A program made the position numbers and the translations under genes. The notes under the pieces were generated by a model that ran no database searches, was not told the origin of the DNA, and saw nothing but the letters and a program-made list of their open reading frames with translations. From positions 1 through 58,277 of IMG/VR virus record IMGVR_UViG_3300028829_004880: DNA of 58,277 nt; one strand, 5' to 3'. This document shows, piece after piece, positions 39,545 to 46,421 of this stretch; position 1 is the stretch's first letter, and each line of letters starts with the position of its first letter. This DNA comes from a virus.

Positions 39545-39835
39545 TTATCTATATTCAATATTTAATGGGTAGCCTCTCTTTACCATATATCTAAGTTTAG
39601 GTTTTAAGAATCTTATTGCTAATTTGATATCATCAAATGAATCTCCCTTATAGTGATATGTGTGCTGGATATCCACTCTATTACCATTTCTCGTTACTAT
39701 CCATTCACTATCAACGATGAAATCTACCTTATCATTATTTATTAAGACACTAATAACATCATCAATGGTGTTTTGTTTAACATCACCTTCATTTAAAAGA
39801 CCCTCTCTAAGTAATTTTTTGATAAAATTTTTCAT
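39545..39835 (-). CDS. Capsid-targeted small protein
   Basis: 96 residues with tag MKNFIKKLLREGLLNEGD (L-R-E, L-N-E) and a short alpha/beta body. No known domain. 2 nt from its downstream neighbour. Confidence 0.75.
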   Translation of the reverse strand: MKNFIKKLLREGLLNEGDVKQNTIDDVISVLINNDKVDFIVDSEWIVTRNGNRVDIQHTYHYKGDSFDDIKLAIRFLKPKLRYMVKRGYPLNIEYR

Positions 39836-39836
39836 C

Positions 39837-40478
39837 TTACCCCATCTGGTTTAAAACAATATTTTGAACGTCTTCTGGTAGTTCATCAAATATATCATCT
39901 ATCTCTATGGTATTACCATCCATAGTTTCAAACTTATTTAGTACATTAAAGTATTTAACCTTAACACCATTTTTAAGTGTTAATTTCTTGAATTTATTCT
40001 GATTTGGTTGTTGCTGTTTTGTTTTACTCTCAATAAACTTATTAATATCTTTTATAACAACATCAACTCTTAATTTCTCTTTGTTGTGTTCAACATCAGC
40101 TGTTTGAATTGCCTTTCTAAGCATTACTGTTGTTGCGTTGTTTGCTCTAACAACAACCCAAATTTGGTCACCAGTAGAGTCATGAATCACCCCATCATCA
40201 ATAATTGAATAATAACCTCTACCATCCTTAGTCTCAACGTAGTATTCTGAATTCTTATTTGGGTGGAAGCTACCTATCATAACCCCATATGATTTATTAG
40301 TGCTTAAATCGTGTGAATCTAATATATCTAGATTTCTATTTACAGCATCTTTAATATGCTTAGGCATATCCTCATCAGAAAAAACCTTAAACCTTTCTTT
40401 GATTCTATCATTAGAATGTCCCATGAAATAAATTTCATCAAGAGATTCTCTAAGTAATTTTCTTATAAAGGTCTTCAT
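39837..40478 (-). CDS. Capsid-targeted modular protein, toxin-like
   Basis: 213 residues from the ATG at 40478, chosen because the tag MKTFIRKLLRESL begins there and TATTTATTAG lies just upstream. Middle domain begins FMGHSNDRIKERFKVF. The C-terminal module (KFKKLTLKNGVKVKYF, then IEIDDIFDELP) is clearly homologous to that of 38937, while the middles differ: a polymorphic-effector style of build. Confidence 0.75.
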   Translation of the reverse strand: MKTFIRKLLRESLDEIYFMGHSNDRIKERFKVFSDEDMPKHIKDAVNRNLDILDSHDLSTNKSYGVMIGSFHPNKNSEYYVETKDGRGYYSIIDDGVIHDSTGDQIWVVVRANNATTVMLRKAIQTADVEHNKEKLRVDVVIKDINKFIESKTKQQQPNQNKFKKLTLKNGVKVKYFNVLNKFETMDGNTIEIDDIFDELPEDVQNIVLNQMG

Positions 40479-40479
40479 A

Positions 40480-40489
40480 CTAATAAATA
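40480..40489 (-). promoter_or_regulatory. TATTTATTAG motif abutting start codon
   Basis: Octamer at -11 to -4 from the ATG at 40478. Confidence 0.5.
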
Positions 40490-40491
40490 TC

Positions 40492-41262
40492 TCATTTTTC
40501 AGCTTTCTTCTTCTTACGTTTAGCATATATCCAATAAAATAATGGTAAAAGTAGTGTACTGAATAACCATTGCCAGTAATCACCTATGAAGTGTGGTACT
40601 GATTTAGTAACATCGGCTTTGACTCTAACCTCATCAATGTAAACAGTTTCTTTTGTTGACCCACCTCTGATTATAGAAATAACAATCTTTAATTTAGTTT
40701 TACCAGACCTAAGAGGTGTGATATTCCAACTCCACTGAGTTATCTCTTCATTATCCTCAACCATTTGAACAGCTGAGTTATCAGCAATTATATCAAACAT
40801 CTTCCTATCAGATGGACTTACATCAATAAGCTTGACTTCCATTGTCTCTGTGATTGGAATGGATGTTGTTTTAACCTCACCATTAAGGTTCTCGAAAATA
40901 TTTAGTGTTGACTTGGAAATTCTAACGATTACTTGATATGTAGTCCTAACCGTCATATCTTTAGGTATCTTATAAGCCACGTGACCTTGAGTAGTAGAAT
41001 TAGTGGTGATAGTGGTGTTTGGTACCTCTACGATAACCAACTCACTTGATTCATCCACAAACATAATCGGTTCAAATTGCATTTCATCTGGTGGTGGTGA
41101 CATAGCCACTTCCTCTAATTCAAATGATTCCTCAATAAATACAGGTTCAACATCAACTATATCTGGAACACCATCAGCGTCAAAGTCAGTTGTGTCTTTG
41201 AATAGACTACAAGAGTAAAGTATTGCAGCAAAAATAATTATAAGTATGGTTATTAGTTTCAT
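40492..41262 (-). CDS. Lipoprotein with C-terminal membrane helix
   Basis: 256 residues. Signal with lipobox (IIIFAAILYSC), an acidic low-complexity region containing DFDADGVPDIVD (calcium-binding-like), a beta-rich domain (about 95-215; ITQWSWNITPLRSGKTKLKI) and a membrane helix at about 228-248 with a Lys-rich tail. It would be anchored at both ends. Expressed from TATTTATTAG at 41264. Function unknown. Confidence 0.75.
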   Translation of the reverse strand: MKLITILIIIFAAILYSCSLFKDTTDFDADGVPDIVDVEPVFIEESFELEEVAMSPPPDEMQFEPIMFVDESSELVIVEVPNTTITTNSTTQGHVAYKIPKDMTVRTTYQVIVRISKSTLNIFENLNGEVKTTSIPITETMEVKLIDVSPSDRKMFDIIADNSAVQMVEDNEEITQWSWNITPLRSGKTKLKIVISIIRGGSTKETVYIDEVRVKADVTKSVPHFIGDYWQWLFSTLLLPLFYWIYAKRKKKKAEK

Positions 41263-41263
41263 A

Positions 41264-41273
41264 CTAATAAATA
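41264..41273 (-). promoter_or_regulatory. TATTTATTAG motif abutting start codon
   Basis: Octamer at -11 to -4 from the ATG at 41262. Confidence 0.5.
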
Positions 41274-41291
41274 CACCTCACTCCAAGGAAA

Positions 41292-41453
41292 TCAAGCTAT
41301 TCTTTCAACTTCAACCTCAACGTCTTCAAGTTTGTTTCTATTATCTACCAATAAACCTTCTAAAGCCTTCTCTATAGTTTTTTGAATAGTTTCTTCGTCG
41401 AAGCTACACCAAGGTGATACAACCTTCACAGTTGCTTTATATACTGTTGCCAT
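41292..41453 (-). CDS. Small acidic protein
   Basis: 53 residues from the internal ATG at 41453 (MATVYKATVKVVSPWCSFDE); upstream codons look non-coding because another small gene (41465) occupies them in another frame. Unknown. Confidence 0.6.
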   Translation of the reverse strand: MATVYKATVKVVSPWCSFDEETIQKTIEKALEGLLVDNRNKLEDVEVEVERIA

Positions 41454-41464
41454 AATATTAAGGT

Positions 41465-41566
41465 TTAATTTTTTACGATGAGGATAAGTAGTATTATTAT
41501 TACTAATAAGCAAGAGTAAATCCCCGTTAACCATCCTCTTATTGATTTAAACTGTTTTTCTGTCAT
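41465..41566 (-). CDS. 33-residue membrane peptide
   Basis: MTEKQFKSIRGWLTGIYSCL followed by a strongly hydrophobic run; one membrane helix. Stop-to-start spacings of 3-11 nt to both neighbours favour a real gene. Confidence 0.55.
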   Translation of the reverse strand: MTEKQFKSIRGWLTGIYSCLLVIIILLILIVKN

Positions 41567-41569
41567 AAA

Positions 41570-41716
41570 CTAAGATTTAATTTCTATTAACTCTTTAATT
41601 GGTTGTTGTGTGAACCATCTTTTGTAAAATGGTAAGTTATACCATTCTAATATTTCTATGTAGTTGGTTAATGCAAATTTTCGCTCGTCTGATACTAATG
41701 TAAATGTCTTAATCAT
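41570..41716 (-). CDS. Small protein
   Basis: 48 residues (MIKTFTLVSDERKFALTNYI start), soluble, no motif. First of a run of three small genes. Confidence 0.55.
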   Translation of the reverse strand: MIKTFTLVSDERKFALTNYIEILEWYNLPFYKRWFTQQPIKELIEIKS

Positions 41717-41799
41717 AATTAAGGTTATTTTACAAAGATACGAAATTAAAATTAATAAAACAATTTATTTGGATATAAATGACATCTTGGTCCTTGAAG

Positions 41800-41884
41800 C
41801 GGAGAGAACAGGAATCGAACCTAATACCCTTTCGGGTACCCTTTCTTTAGCAAAGAAGGACGGTCCCAGACCGCATTACTCTCC
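41800..41884 (-). tRNA. tRNA-Ser(GCT)
   Basis: 85 nt, class II; acceptor GGAGAGT/TCTCTCC (last pair mismatched), loop TTGCTAA, variable arm TACCC-GAAA-GGGTA, discriminator G. D-loop short. Confidence 0.82.
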
Positions 41885-41889
41885 ATTTG

Positions 41890-42055
41890 AAGTAGTAACT
41901 GGTTTTTCACCAGTATCAGTACTCTAGGGCTTATTTACCGTATCCCATCTCAATTAGGTGTAGGGCTACGGCTACTGATTCATCCCCTCGATAATGGCTG
42001 TTCCTACCAAAACCTTAACGACTTAACTCGTTAGTGATTAATTCACGATACTACT
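41890..42055 (-). ncRNA. Long acceptor/T-arm RNA
   Basis: AGTAGTA/TACTACT closes a 166-nt segment; immediately inside the 3' strand is a perfect T-arm-like hairpin ACTGG-TGAAAAA-CCAGT. The ~130-nt interior is not tRNA. One of several RNAs of this shape in the window. Confidence 0.4.
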
Positions 42056-42059
42056 TTTG

Positions 42060-42131
42060 TACCCCCACCTAGACTCGAACTAGGATTATCGGTTTAGAAA
42101 ACCGAGGTTCTATCCCTTGAACTATGGGGGC
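42060..42131 (-). tRNA. tRNA-Arg(TCT)
   Basis: 72 nt; acceptor GCCCCCA/TGGGGGT, stem TCGGT/ACCGA with loop TTTCTAA. Confidence 0.92.
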
Positions 42132-42136
42132 ATCAT

Positions 42137-42577
42137 TTATTTATAAAGATATGACCTATAAATCTGTTCACTTACAATACACACCGCCTCAGCAGCATAG
42201 TCAACATTTTTATTGTCACCATAAATGGAAATCATTACATTGTATAAGTTATCATATGTTATCATCAGTGTTCGTACGATATTTCTAACATCTAACTCAT
42301 CTAATATTTCTAACCTTTCCTCTTTAATTGCTTGACCATATATTCTTCTAATAACTGGGAAAGATATAGTATCTAAATCTTCATGTAAATCAGTTGGTAG
42401 TGAAATATTCAACTCTATCAAATATAAAGCAACTTCATCTAAATGTTTAGAGATACTTAAATGAAATTGGCTTGGTAATTGTTCTAATAGACCACTCATT
42501 TCCCAAAACTTTATCATTTCTTCATCATTTTCATGATTCCCAAATTTATCTCTTCCGTATTCTACTAATTCACTCAT
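42137..42577 (-). CDS. Unknown helical protein
   Basis: 146 residues, acidic, almost entirely helical, no motif. Lies inside the tRNA array, between Arg(TCT) and the next tRNA group. Confidence 0.7.
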   Translation of the reverse strand: MSELVEYGRDKFGNHENDEEMIKFWEMSGLLEQLPSQFHLSISKHLDEVALYLIELNISLPTDLHEDLDTISFPVIRRIYGQAIKEERLEILDELDVRNIVRTLMITYDNLYNVMISIYGDNKNVDYAAEAVCIVSEQIYRSYLYK

Positions 42578-42626
42578 ATCTTTTTCTTTTAATGATACGA
42601 ATTAACAATCGATTTGTAAATAGTTG

Positions 42627-42706
42627 AGACGGTGGAGGGAATCGAACCCACATTTTCAGCTCCTTTTACGGATGACAATTTAGAAAAATGCCTCGGCTAC
42701 ACCGCC
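42627..42706 (-). tRNA. Class II tRNA-like, truncated D-arm, anticodon TCT or CTA
   Basis: 80 nt; acceptor GGCGGTG/CACCGTC. The D region is cut to TAGCCGAGGC; the loop reads TTTCTAA (TCT) in the better register. A long variable arm follows, similar to those at 43620 and 43790. Confidence 0.55.
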
Positions 42707-42714
42707 ATGTGTTG

Positions 42715-42788
42715 TACACTTACAGGGACTCGAACCCCGAATCTCTCGGTTCGTAGCCGAGTGCTTTATCCAATTAAGCGATAAGTGC
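42715..42788 (-). tRNA. tRNA-Arg(ACG)
   Basis: 74 nt; acceptor GCACTTA/TAAGTGT, stem CTCGG/CCGAG with loop CTACGAA. Confidence 0.93.
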
Positions 42789-42793
42789 ATTTG

Positions 42794-42866
42794 TGGACCC
42801 ACCCAGAATCAAACTGGGACCCGAAGTTTAGGAAACTTCAATTCTATTCAGTTAAACTATGGTTCC
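42794..42866 (-). tRNA. tRNA-Arg(CCT)
   Basis: 73 nt; stem GAAGT/ACTTC with loop TTCCTAA, T-arm CCCAG/CTGGG; one A-G mismatch in the acceptor. Confidence 0.88.
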
Positions 42867-42978
42867 ATATACCTAAGATAAAAAGCAGTGTCTAGTTTCA
42901 TACGGTAACTTACTCCTAACTTACTTCCGTGCTGACATACAATAAGGGTTACCACCACGAGTATGCTTCTAGGTATTG
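42867..42978 (-). ncRNA. Structured spacer RNA
   Basis: ATACCTA pairs with TAGGTAT at its ends and GGTAAC/GTTACC inside. Contains a 19-nt motif (42916-42934) also found at 11704-11723, differing by one insertion/substitution. Confidence 0.3.
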
Positions 42979-43048
42979 TACCGAGTACGAGGTTCGAACT
43001 CGCTTAACCATCCATATGAAGGACGGTCCTTTTCCACTAAGCCTCGGC
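42979..43048 (-). tRNA. tRNA with CAT anticodon (Met or Ile2)
   Basis: 70 nt; stem CGTCC/GGATG with loop TTCATAT, T-arm GCGAG/CTCGT; acceptor GCCGAGG/ACTCGGT with one mismatch. Confidence 0.75.
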
Positions 43049-43060
43049 ATGTGTATATTG

Positions 43061-43132
43061 CTCTAGTGGAGAATTTCGAAATCTCGACCTATCCGTTAAC
43101 AGCGGATTGCTCTGCCTCTGAGCTACACTAGA
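43061..43132 (-). tRNA. tRNA-Asn(GTT)
   Basis: 72 nt; acceptor TCTAGTG/CACTAGA, stem ATCCG/CGGAT with loop CTGTTAA, discriminator G. Confidence 0.93.
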
Positions 43133-43184
43133 ATATTAAAGTGCCAAATTGTTATTTTAATTGGTGATTTGGCACACCAATAAG

Positions 43185-43258
43185 TGGTCCCAGCTGGGCT
43201 CGAACCAGCGACCCTCGCATTATGAGTGCGATACTCTAACCAACTGAGCTATAGGACC
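43185..43258 (-). tRNA. tRNA with CAT anticodon (Met or Ile2)
   Basis: 74 nt; acceptor GGTCCTA/TGGGACC, stem TCGCA/TGCGA with loop CTCATAA. Elongator type; lysidine modification would make it Ile. Confidence 0.9.
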
Positions 43259-43278
43259 TGTAAAACATTTCTCTTTTT

Positions 43279-43596
43279 TTAATTTATCATTTCTAACGTA
43301 ATTGCCATCAAAAATGAACCAAGACCAGTACCAAAGAATGTTGCCCATGCATCAACAAGGTCAAATTGACCCTTCTTTAGTAATAAGTCCCAAATAACTT
43401 CCTTAGCTATACCAGCGGCTACACCAGCACCCACACCGACTAACACACCTCTTTCAATGTTATTGAAGGCTGTTCCATCATAAGCGAAGATAAGTCCTAC
43501 TATTACTGAGATACCAAATCCAGCATAGAAATGTAATTTTTTGTCTTTTGGTATTGAACCAATAAAATCTTTAATTTTTTTCATAATTTTTTTCAT
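43279..43596 (-). CDS. Small glycine-rich membrane protein
   Basis: 105 residues from the ATG at 43596 (MKKIMKKIKDFIGSIPKDKK). Hydrophobic, Gly/Ala-rich segments (about 25-45 and 50-70) around a KLHFYAGFG...KEVIWD pattern recall DUF2279/YfiM-like small membrane proteins. The upstream part of the longer frame is tRNA sequence, hence this start. TATTTATA at 43611. Confidence 0.7.
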   Translation of the reverse strand: MKKIMKKIKDFIGSIPKDKKLHFYAGFGISVIVGLIFAYDGTAFNNIERGVLVGVGAGVAAGIAKEVIWDLLLKKGQFDLVDAWATFFGTGLGSFLMAITLEMIN

Positions 43597-43610
43597 AATA
43601 ATTGTTTTAT

Positions 43611-43618
43611 TATAAATA
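43611..43618 (-). promoter_or_regulatory. TATTTATA late-type promoter motif
   Basis: 15 nt before the start at 43596, in the space between gene and tRNA. Confidence 0.45.
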
Positions 43619-43619
43619 G

Positions 43620-43699
43620 TCGGGAAAGTGGGATTCGAACCCACGTTTTCAAGTACCGCTACGAATATACATGATATAAGCATGCCTCGCTATATCCCG
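43620..43699 (-). tRNA. Class II tRNA-Ile(TAT)-like, truncated D-arm
   Basis: 80 nt; acceptor CGGGATA/TTTCCCG (one mismatch), D region reduced to TAGCGAGGC, stem GCATG/CATGT with loop CTTATAT, long variable arm. Normal Ile tRNAs are class I. Confidence 0.6.
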
Positions 43700-43789
43700 A
43701 TTGGTGTGCTCATCCTAATGCCTCACATCCCCGAAGGTATGGTTTGCATAACAGGGCTATAGTTCCTGTTCTAAGCGTGGGTAGAACGT
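43700..43789. other. Structured spacer
   Basis: 90 nt without a gene; contains the hairpin AACAGG-AACTATAG-CCTGTT on the minus strand. Confidence 0.3.
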
Positions 43790-43870
43790 GTTGCGCTGGT
43801 GGATTCTGAGACCACATTTCCAACACCTTTACGAATATCCAAGTTATCAGCTTGGCTCGGTACAGCGCAA
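43790..43870 (-). tRNA. Class II tRNA-Ile(GAT)-like, truncated D-arm
   Basis: 81 nt; acceptor TTGCGCT/AGCGCAA, stem CCAAG/CTTGG with loop CTGATAA. D region only GTACCGAG. Variable arm resembles that at 43620. Confidence 0.65.
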
Positions 43871-43875
43871 TTTAG

Positions 43876-43958
43876 TTGTGTCGGTGGGAATCGAACCCAC
43901 TTTGTACTTTCGTACCCACGTTATCAGCGTGGTGCCTAAACCATCCAACCCCGACACA
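43876..43958 (-). tRNA. tRNA-Ile(GAT), class II body
   Basis: 83 nt; acceptor TGTGTCG/CGACACA, stem CCACG/CGTGG with loop CTGATAA, and a 15-nt variable arm with perfect hairpin GTAC-GAAA-GTAC, typical of Ser, Leu or Tyr tRNAs, not Ile. Confidence 0.8.
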
Positions 43959-43976
43959 ATGTGGGTGGAAGCCCCA

Positions 43977-44168
43977 TTACTTCCACCTTGTTTTTCTGTT
44001 GTGTTTCCACGTTTTATACATTCTCATTTGGAAACCCATTAACCCAGTACCATGAAACGATACACATTCATCCCAATAAATAGGGTAGTTAATGCTGTAT
44101 TGAATAGCTAAGTATTCTTTACTTGTTTTTGCTTTGTTCAGTTTTGCTCTGTTTCTGTTAATACTCAT
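43977..44168 (-). CDS. Small basic protein
   Basis: 63 residues (MSINRNRAKLNKAKTSKEYL start), Lys/Arg/Trp/Met-rich, no motif. Between tRNA genes; plausible but unproven gene. Confidence 0.5.
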   Translation of the reverse strand: MSINRNRAKLNKAKTSKEYLAIQYSINYPIYWDECVSFHGTGLMGFQMRMYKTWKHNRKTRWK

Positions 44169-44239
44169 AAGCTTATAAGTCTGTTGTTTAGCAGACCTTA
44201 AAGCATGTCGAATTCTTTCTTCATAATTTTAAATTTTAG

Positions 44240-44313
44240 CGGACTGACTTGGATTCGAACCAAGACCTTTTCGATTAACAGTCGAAAGCATTTGACCATT
44301 GTGCTACCAGTCC
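44240..44313 (-). tRNA. tRNA-Asn(GTT), second copy
   Basis: 74 nt; acceptor GGACTGG/TCAGTCC, stem TTCGA/TCGAA with loop CTGTTAA. Confidence 0.92.
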
Positions 44314-44370
44314 ATGAAAGAGCTTTGCACTCTATTTGGGGGTCTGGCTTTACCCCTAAGGTTATATGTG

Positions 44371-44444
44371 GGTGACCGACGAGAATCGAACTCGCATTAA
44401 CTGCACCACAAGCAGTCGTGTTAAGCCATTACACTACGGTCACC
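44371..44444 (-). tRNA. tRNA-His(GTG)
   Basis: Acceptor GTGACCG/CGGTCAC with the extra 5' G opposite C73 that marks His tRNAs; stem ACTGC/GCAGT with loop TTGTGGT. Confidence 0.92.
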
Positions 44445-44487
44445 ATGTCAGTAAACCTGTTTTTGTACAATAAACAAGGTACGTTTA

Positions 44488-44643
44488 TTATTCCAATTTT
44501 GCGTTTACTATCCTGTTTACCAATTCTTTACTTCTCTTAAGTTTATCCTTGATACGTTTGATTTCTTCTTCTGTTGGATTATCGTTTAAGGTATATTCAA
44601 TACCATGTCTCTTACAATAATCAATTACTTCTTTTATATACAT
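44488..44643 (-). CDS. Small charged protein
   Basis: 51 residues from the ATG at 44643 (MYIKEVIDYCKRHGIEYTL); the longer frame runs into the adjacent Ser tRNA, so this start is preferred. Helical, Lys/Glu-rich. Unknown. Confidence 0.6.
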   Translation of the reverse strand: MYIKEVIDYCKRHGIEYTLNDNPTEEEIKRIKDKLKRSKELVNRIVNAKLE

Positions 44644-44658
44644 AATCTTAATTTTTAG

Positions 44659-44744
44659 CGGAGAGAACTGGACTCGAACCAGCACTACGAATGAACGTAG
44701 AACAACTTTCCAAGCTGCGGCAGTACCATTATGCTTACCTCTCC
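44659..44744 (-). tRNA. tRNA-Ser(GGA)
   Basis: 86 nt, class II; acceptor GGAGAGG/TCTCTCC, stem GCAGC/GTTGT with loop TTGGAAA, variable arm CTACG/CGTAG, discriminator G. Confidence 0.9.
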
Positions 44745-44813
44745 ATGGGTCCCGTTATAATTTTTACATCTCATCACATCACGGGACCACGGGGATGAGT
44801 TTGCGGAGAGAGA

Positions 44814-44898
44814 GGGATTCGAACCCTCACGCCACCCAGAGGACGAGACGGTTTTCAAAACCGCTACCGTTACCCAGAATCTATCGGTTAACCTCTCC
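44814..44898 (-). tRNA. tRNA-Ser(TGA)
   Basis: 85 nt, class II; acceptor GGAGAGG/TCTCTCC, stem GCGGT/ACCGT with loop TTTGAAA, T-arm GAGGG/CCCTC, discriminator G. Confidence 0.9.
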
Positions 44899-44901
44899 GT
44901 T

Positions 44902-44950
44902 TTGTAGCATTCTAACCTATAAGTTAGACAAGACACCGCTGAGTGCTACA
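44902..44950 (-). ncRNA. 49-nt acceptor-stem mini RNA
   Basis: TGTAGCA/TGCTACA (7 bp) with an A in discriminator position; inside the 3' strand is CTAAC-TTATAG-GTTAG. Same size and form as 51691-51739 and 51823-51872. Confidence 0.4.
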
Positions 44951-44961
44951 CCCAGTCCTCG

Positions 44962-45034
44962 CACAGACGGTAGAAATCGAATCCACCCAGTCGGATTTGG
45001 AATCCAACTCGCCAGCCTTGGGACATTCGCCTGT
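44962..45034 (-). tRNA. tRNA-Trp(CCA)
   Basis: 73 nt; acceptor ACAGGCG/CGTCTGT, stem TTGGA/TCCGA with loop TTCCAAA, discriminator G. Confidence 0.88.
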
Positions 45035-45039
45035 ATTTG

Positions 45040-45112
45040 CACGGGTGGTAGGACTCGAACCTACAGCCAACGGTTTTGGAGACCGCTACTCTACCAATTG
45101 AGCTACACCCGT
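45040..45112 (-). tRNA. tRNA-Trp(CCA), second copy
   Basis: 73 nt; acceptor ACGGGTG/CACCCGT, stem GCGGT/ACCGT with loop CTCCAAA, discriminator G. Confidence 0.93.
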
Positions 45113-45120
45113 GTTTGGAC

Positions 45121-45136
45121 CAAGATGTCAAAGAAC
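45121..45136 (-). promoter_or_regulatory. boxA-like element GTTCTTTGACATCTTG
   Basis: Identical 16 nt to 12133-12148; see that entry. Confidence 0.4.
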
Positions 45137-45166
45137 TTATTAAAACCTACCGTTGTAGGTTCTGTG

Positions 45167-45238
45167 GGTGTAAGGACGGTATCGAGCCGTCTTCTCTAGA
45201 TTCACAGTCTAACGCTTCACCTTAAAGCTTCAAACACC
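45167..45238 (-). tRNA. tRNA-His(GTG), variant copy
   Basis: 72 nt; stem TTAGA/TCTAG with loop CTGTGAA, T-arm GACGG/CCGTC, C73 and extra 5' G present; acceptor has two T-T mismatches. Confidence 0.8.
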
Positions 45239-45245
45239 ATATATT

Positions 45246-45419
45246 TTAGAGTTTTACAAAAACGACCATCTTTCCATGTTCCTTCTTGAAGGTTAACTCC
45301 CCCTTGTATCCAGACGCATCTGCTATCTTTCTATACTTGTCTACTATCAAATCAAAATTTTCTTTAAAATCTATCATCTTTTCAACTCCTAACTTTCTTC
45401 CTAAATCTCCCTCACTCAT
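45246..45419 (-). CDS. Small charged protein
   Basis: 57 residues (MSEGDLGRKLGVEKMIDFKE start), Lys/Glu-rich alpha/beta, no motif. Lies between the terminator at 45434 and the His tRNA. Confidence 0.6.
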   Translation of the reverse strand: MSEGDLGRKLGVEKMIDFKENFDLIVDKYRKIADASGYKGELTFKKEHGKMVVFVKL

Positions 45420-45433
45420 ATTTCAAATTTTTA

Positions 45434-45470
45434 AGCACAAAAAAAGCCTTGATATTATATCAAGGCTTCG
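45434..45470 (-). terminator. Terminator/attenuator before tRNA cluster
   Basis: AAGCCTTGATA-TA-TATCAAGGCTT followed by T7 on the coding strand; a very strong hairpin. Confidence 0.8.
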
Positions 45471-45492
45471 TTAATTTTATATTATTGAATTC

Positions 45493-45591
45493 TTAGAACT
45501 CAATGATGTCATTAAACATACCTTGACCGTTATGGATGCTATTGCGTCTCCAATTACTAATCGAAATCATATGTATGTTTATTGTTCTCAT
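45493..45591 (-). CDS. 32-residue leader peptide ORF
   Basis: MRTINIHMISISNWRRNSIH start, ending just upstream of the terminator; parallel to 12302 and 19275. Confidence 0.35.
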   Translation of the reverse strand: MRTINIHMISISNWRRNSIHNGQGMFNDIIEF

Positions 45592-45640
45592 TTTTCTTTT
45601 TTGTTGTGGGACTATTTGTCCCTTTTAATTAAATACTCTG

Positions 45641-45671
45641 CAAATATACAAAAGTTATTTCGATTTGTCAA
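45641..45671 (-). promoter_or_regulatory. Promoter of leader/tRNA unit
   Basis: TTG (45669-45671), 20 nt, TATATTTG (45641-45648); followed by a GGGAC-AAATA-GTCCC leader hairpin like that at 12443. Confidence 0.7.
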
Positions 45672-45699
45672 GTATTTTGCAATTTATTTTCAATTTATT

Positions 45700-46383
45700 T
45701 TAAAAATCGTTGTTTTTAGTGGCTGGTTTCGTGAATACCACTGAAATTACTTGTGGGTCTAAATGTATATTAAAGTATGGAATATCACGATACTTTGCTT
45801 CTAATGTTTTTTTAGCAGCGAATATACTAGGATAATCATTTGGTGATGATACACCAAACTTAACCTTTACTGGAGTTCTCTCATTTGATGGAGAATCAAC
45901 CAAGTGAGTTACATATTTCATTAACTCATCACCATTACCCACCGTGTTATCAGAAGTTATATATGGAGTACCCTCTTTGATATCAGTTTCAGTAGCCATG
46001 GTTGGTAATGATTCTATTGTATTTAAATACCATTCTTGTACTTCATCTGTCATTCTATCATAGTAAACATTAATACTCCATTGCTCACCATTTTGGTCAG
46101 TACCTACGAATGTATCCTCACCAGTCACATCTTCCTTATCTTCGAATGTAACAACACGCTCAGTACCATCTTGGTTACTAATAAACCTTACAGTTGGTGA
46201 TTGATTGTGCCAGCCAACTATCTTAGCTGATGATGCATCATTTGAAGCTAGGCTACTTACACCATCCTCATTGATTCTCTTAATCTTATTGAACGTGTTT
46301 GTGAAGCTTTCAAATATTGCTTTATGTGTATTAGCTCTTAATTTAGCTCTATCTGCGTTGTTATAAAATTTCTTACTTCTCAT
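45700..46383 (-). CDS. Putative virion protein with capsid-targeting-type N-terminus
   Basis: 227 residues. The first ~40 residues are basic and helical with an I-F-E site (AIFESFTNTFNKIKRINEDG), resembling the other targeting peptides; the remainder is beta-rich with no known domain. TATTTATA at 46400. Confidence 0.65.
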   Translation of the reverse strand: MRSKKFYNNADRAKLRANTHKAIFESFTNTFNKIKRINEDGVSSLASNDASSAKIVGWHNQSPTVRFISNQDGTERVVTFEDKEDVTGEDTFVGTDQNGEQWSINVYYDRMTDEVQEWYLNTIESLPTMATETDIKEGTPYITSDNTVGNGDELMKYVTHLVDSPSNERTPVKVKFGVSSPNDYPSIFAAKKTLEAKYRDIPYFNIHLDPQVISVVFTKPATKNNDF

Positions 46384-46399
46384 GATTAAACTCTTTTAT

Positions 46400-46407
46400 T
46401 ATAAATA
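46400..46407 (-). promoter_or_regulatory. TATTTATA late-type promoter motif
   Basis: 17 nt before the start at 46383. Confidence 0.45.
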
Positions 46408-46421
46408 TTGCATTTCTCTTA

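Noticed and set aside
44795-45199. 134-codon plus-strand frame with RDSNPH-like runs, and the similar 17245-17563 frames
   Set aside because: These are translations of tRNA genes; such motifs arise from the conserved T-arm sequence.
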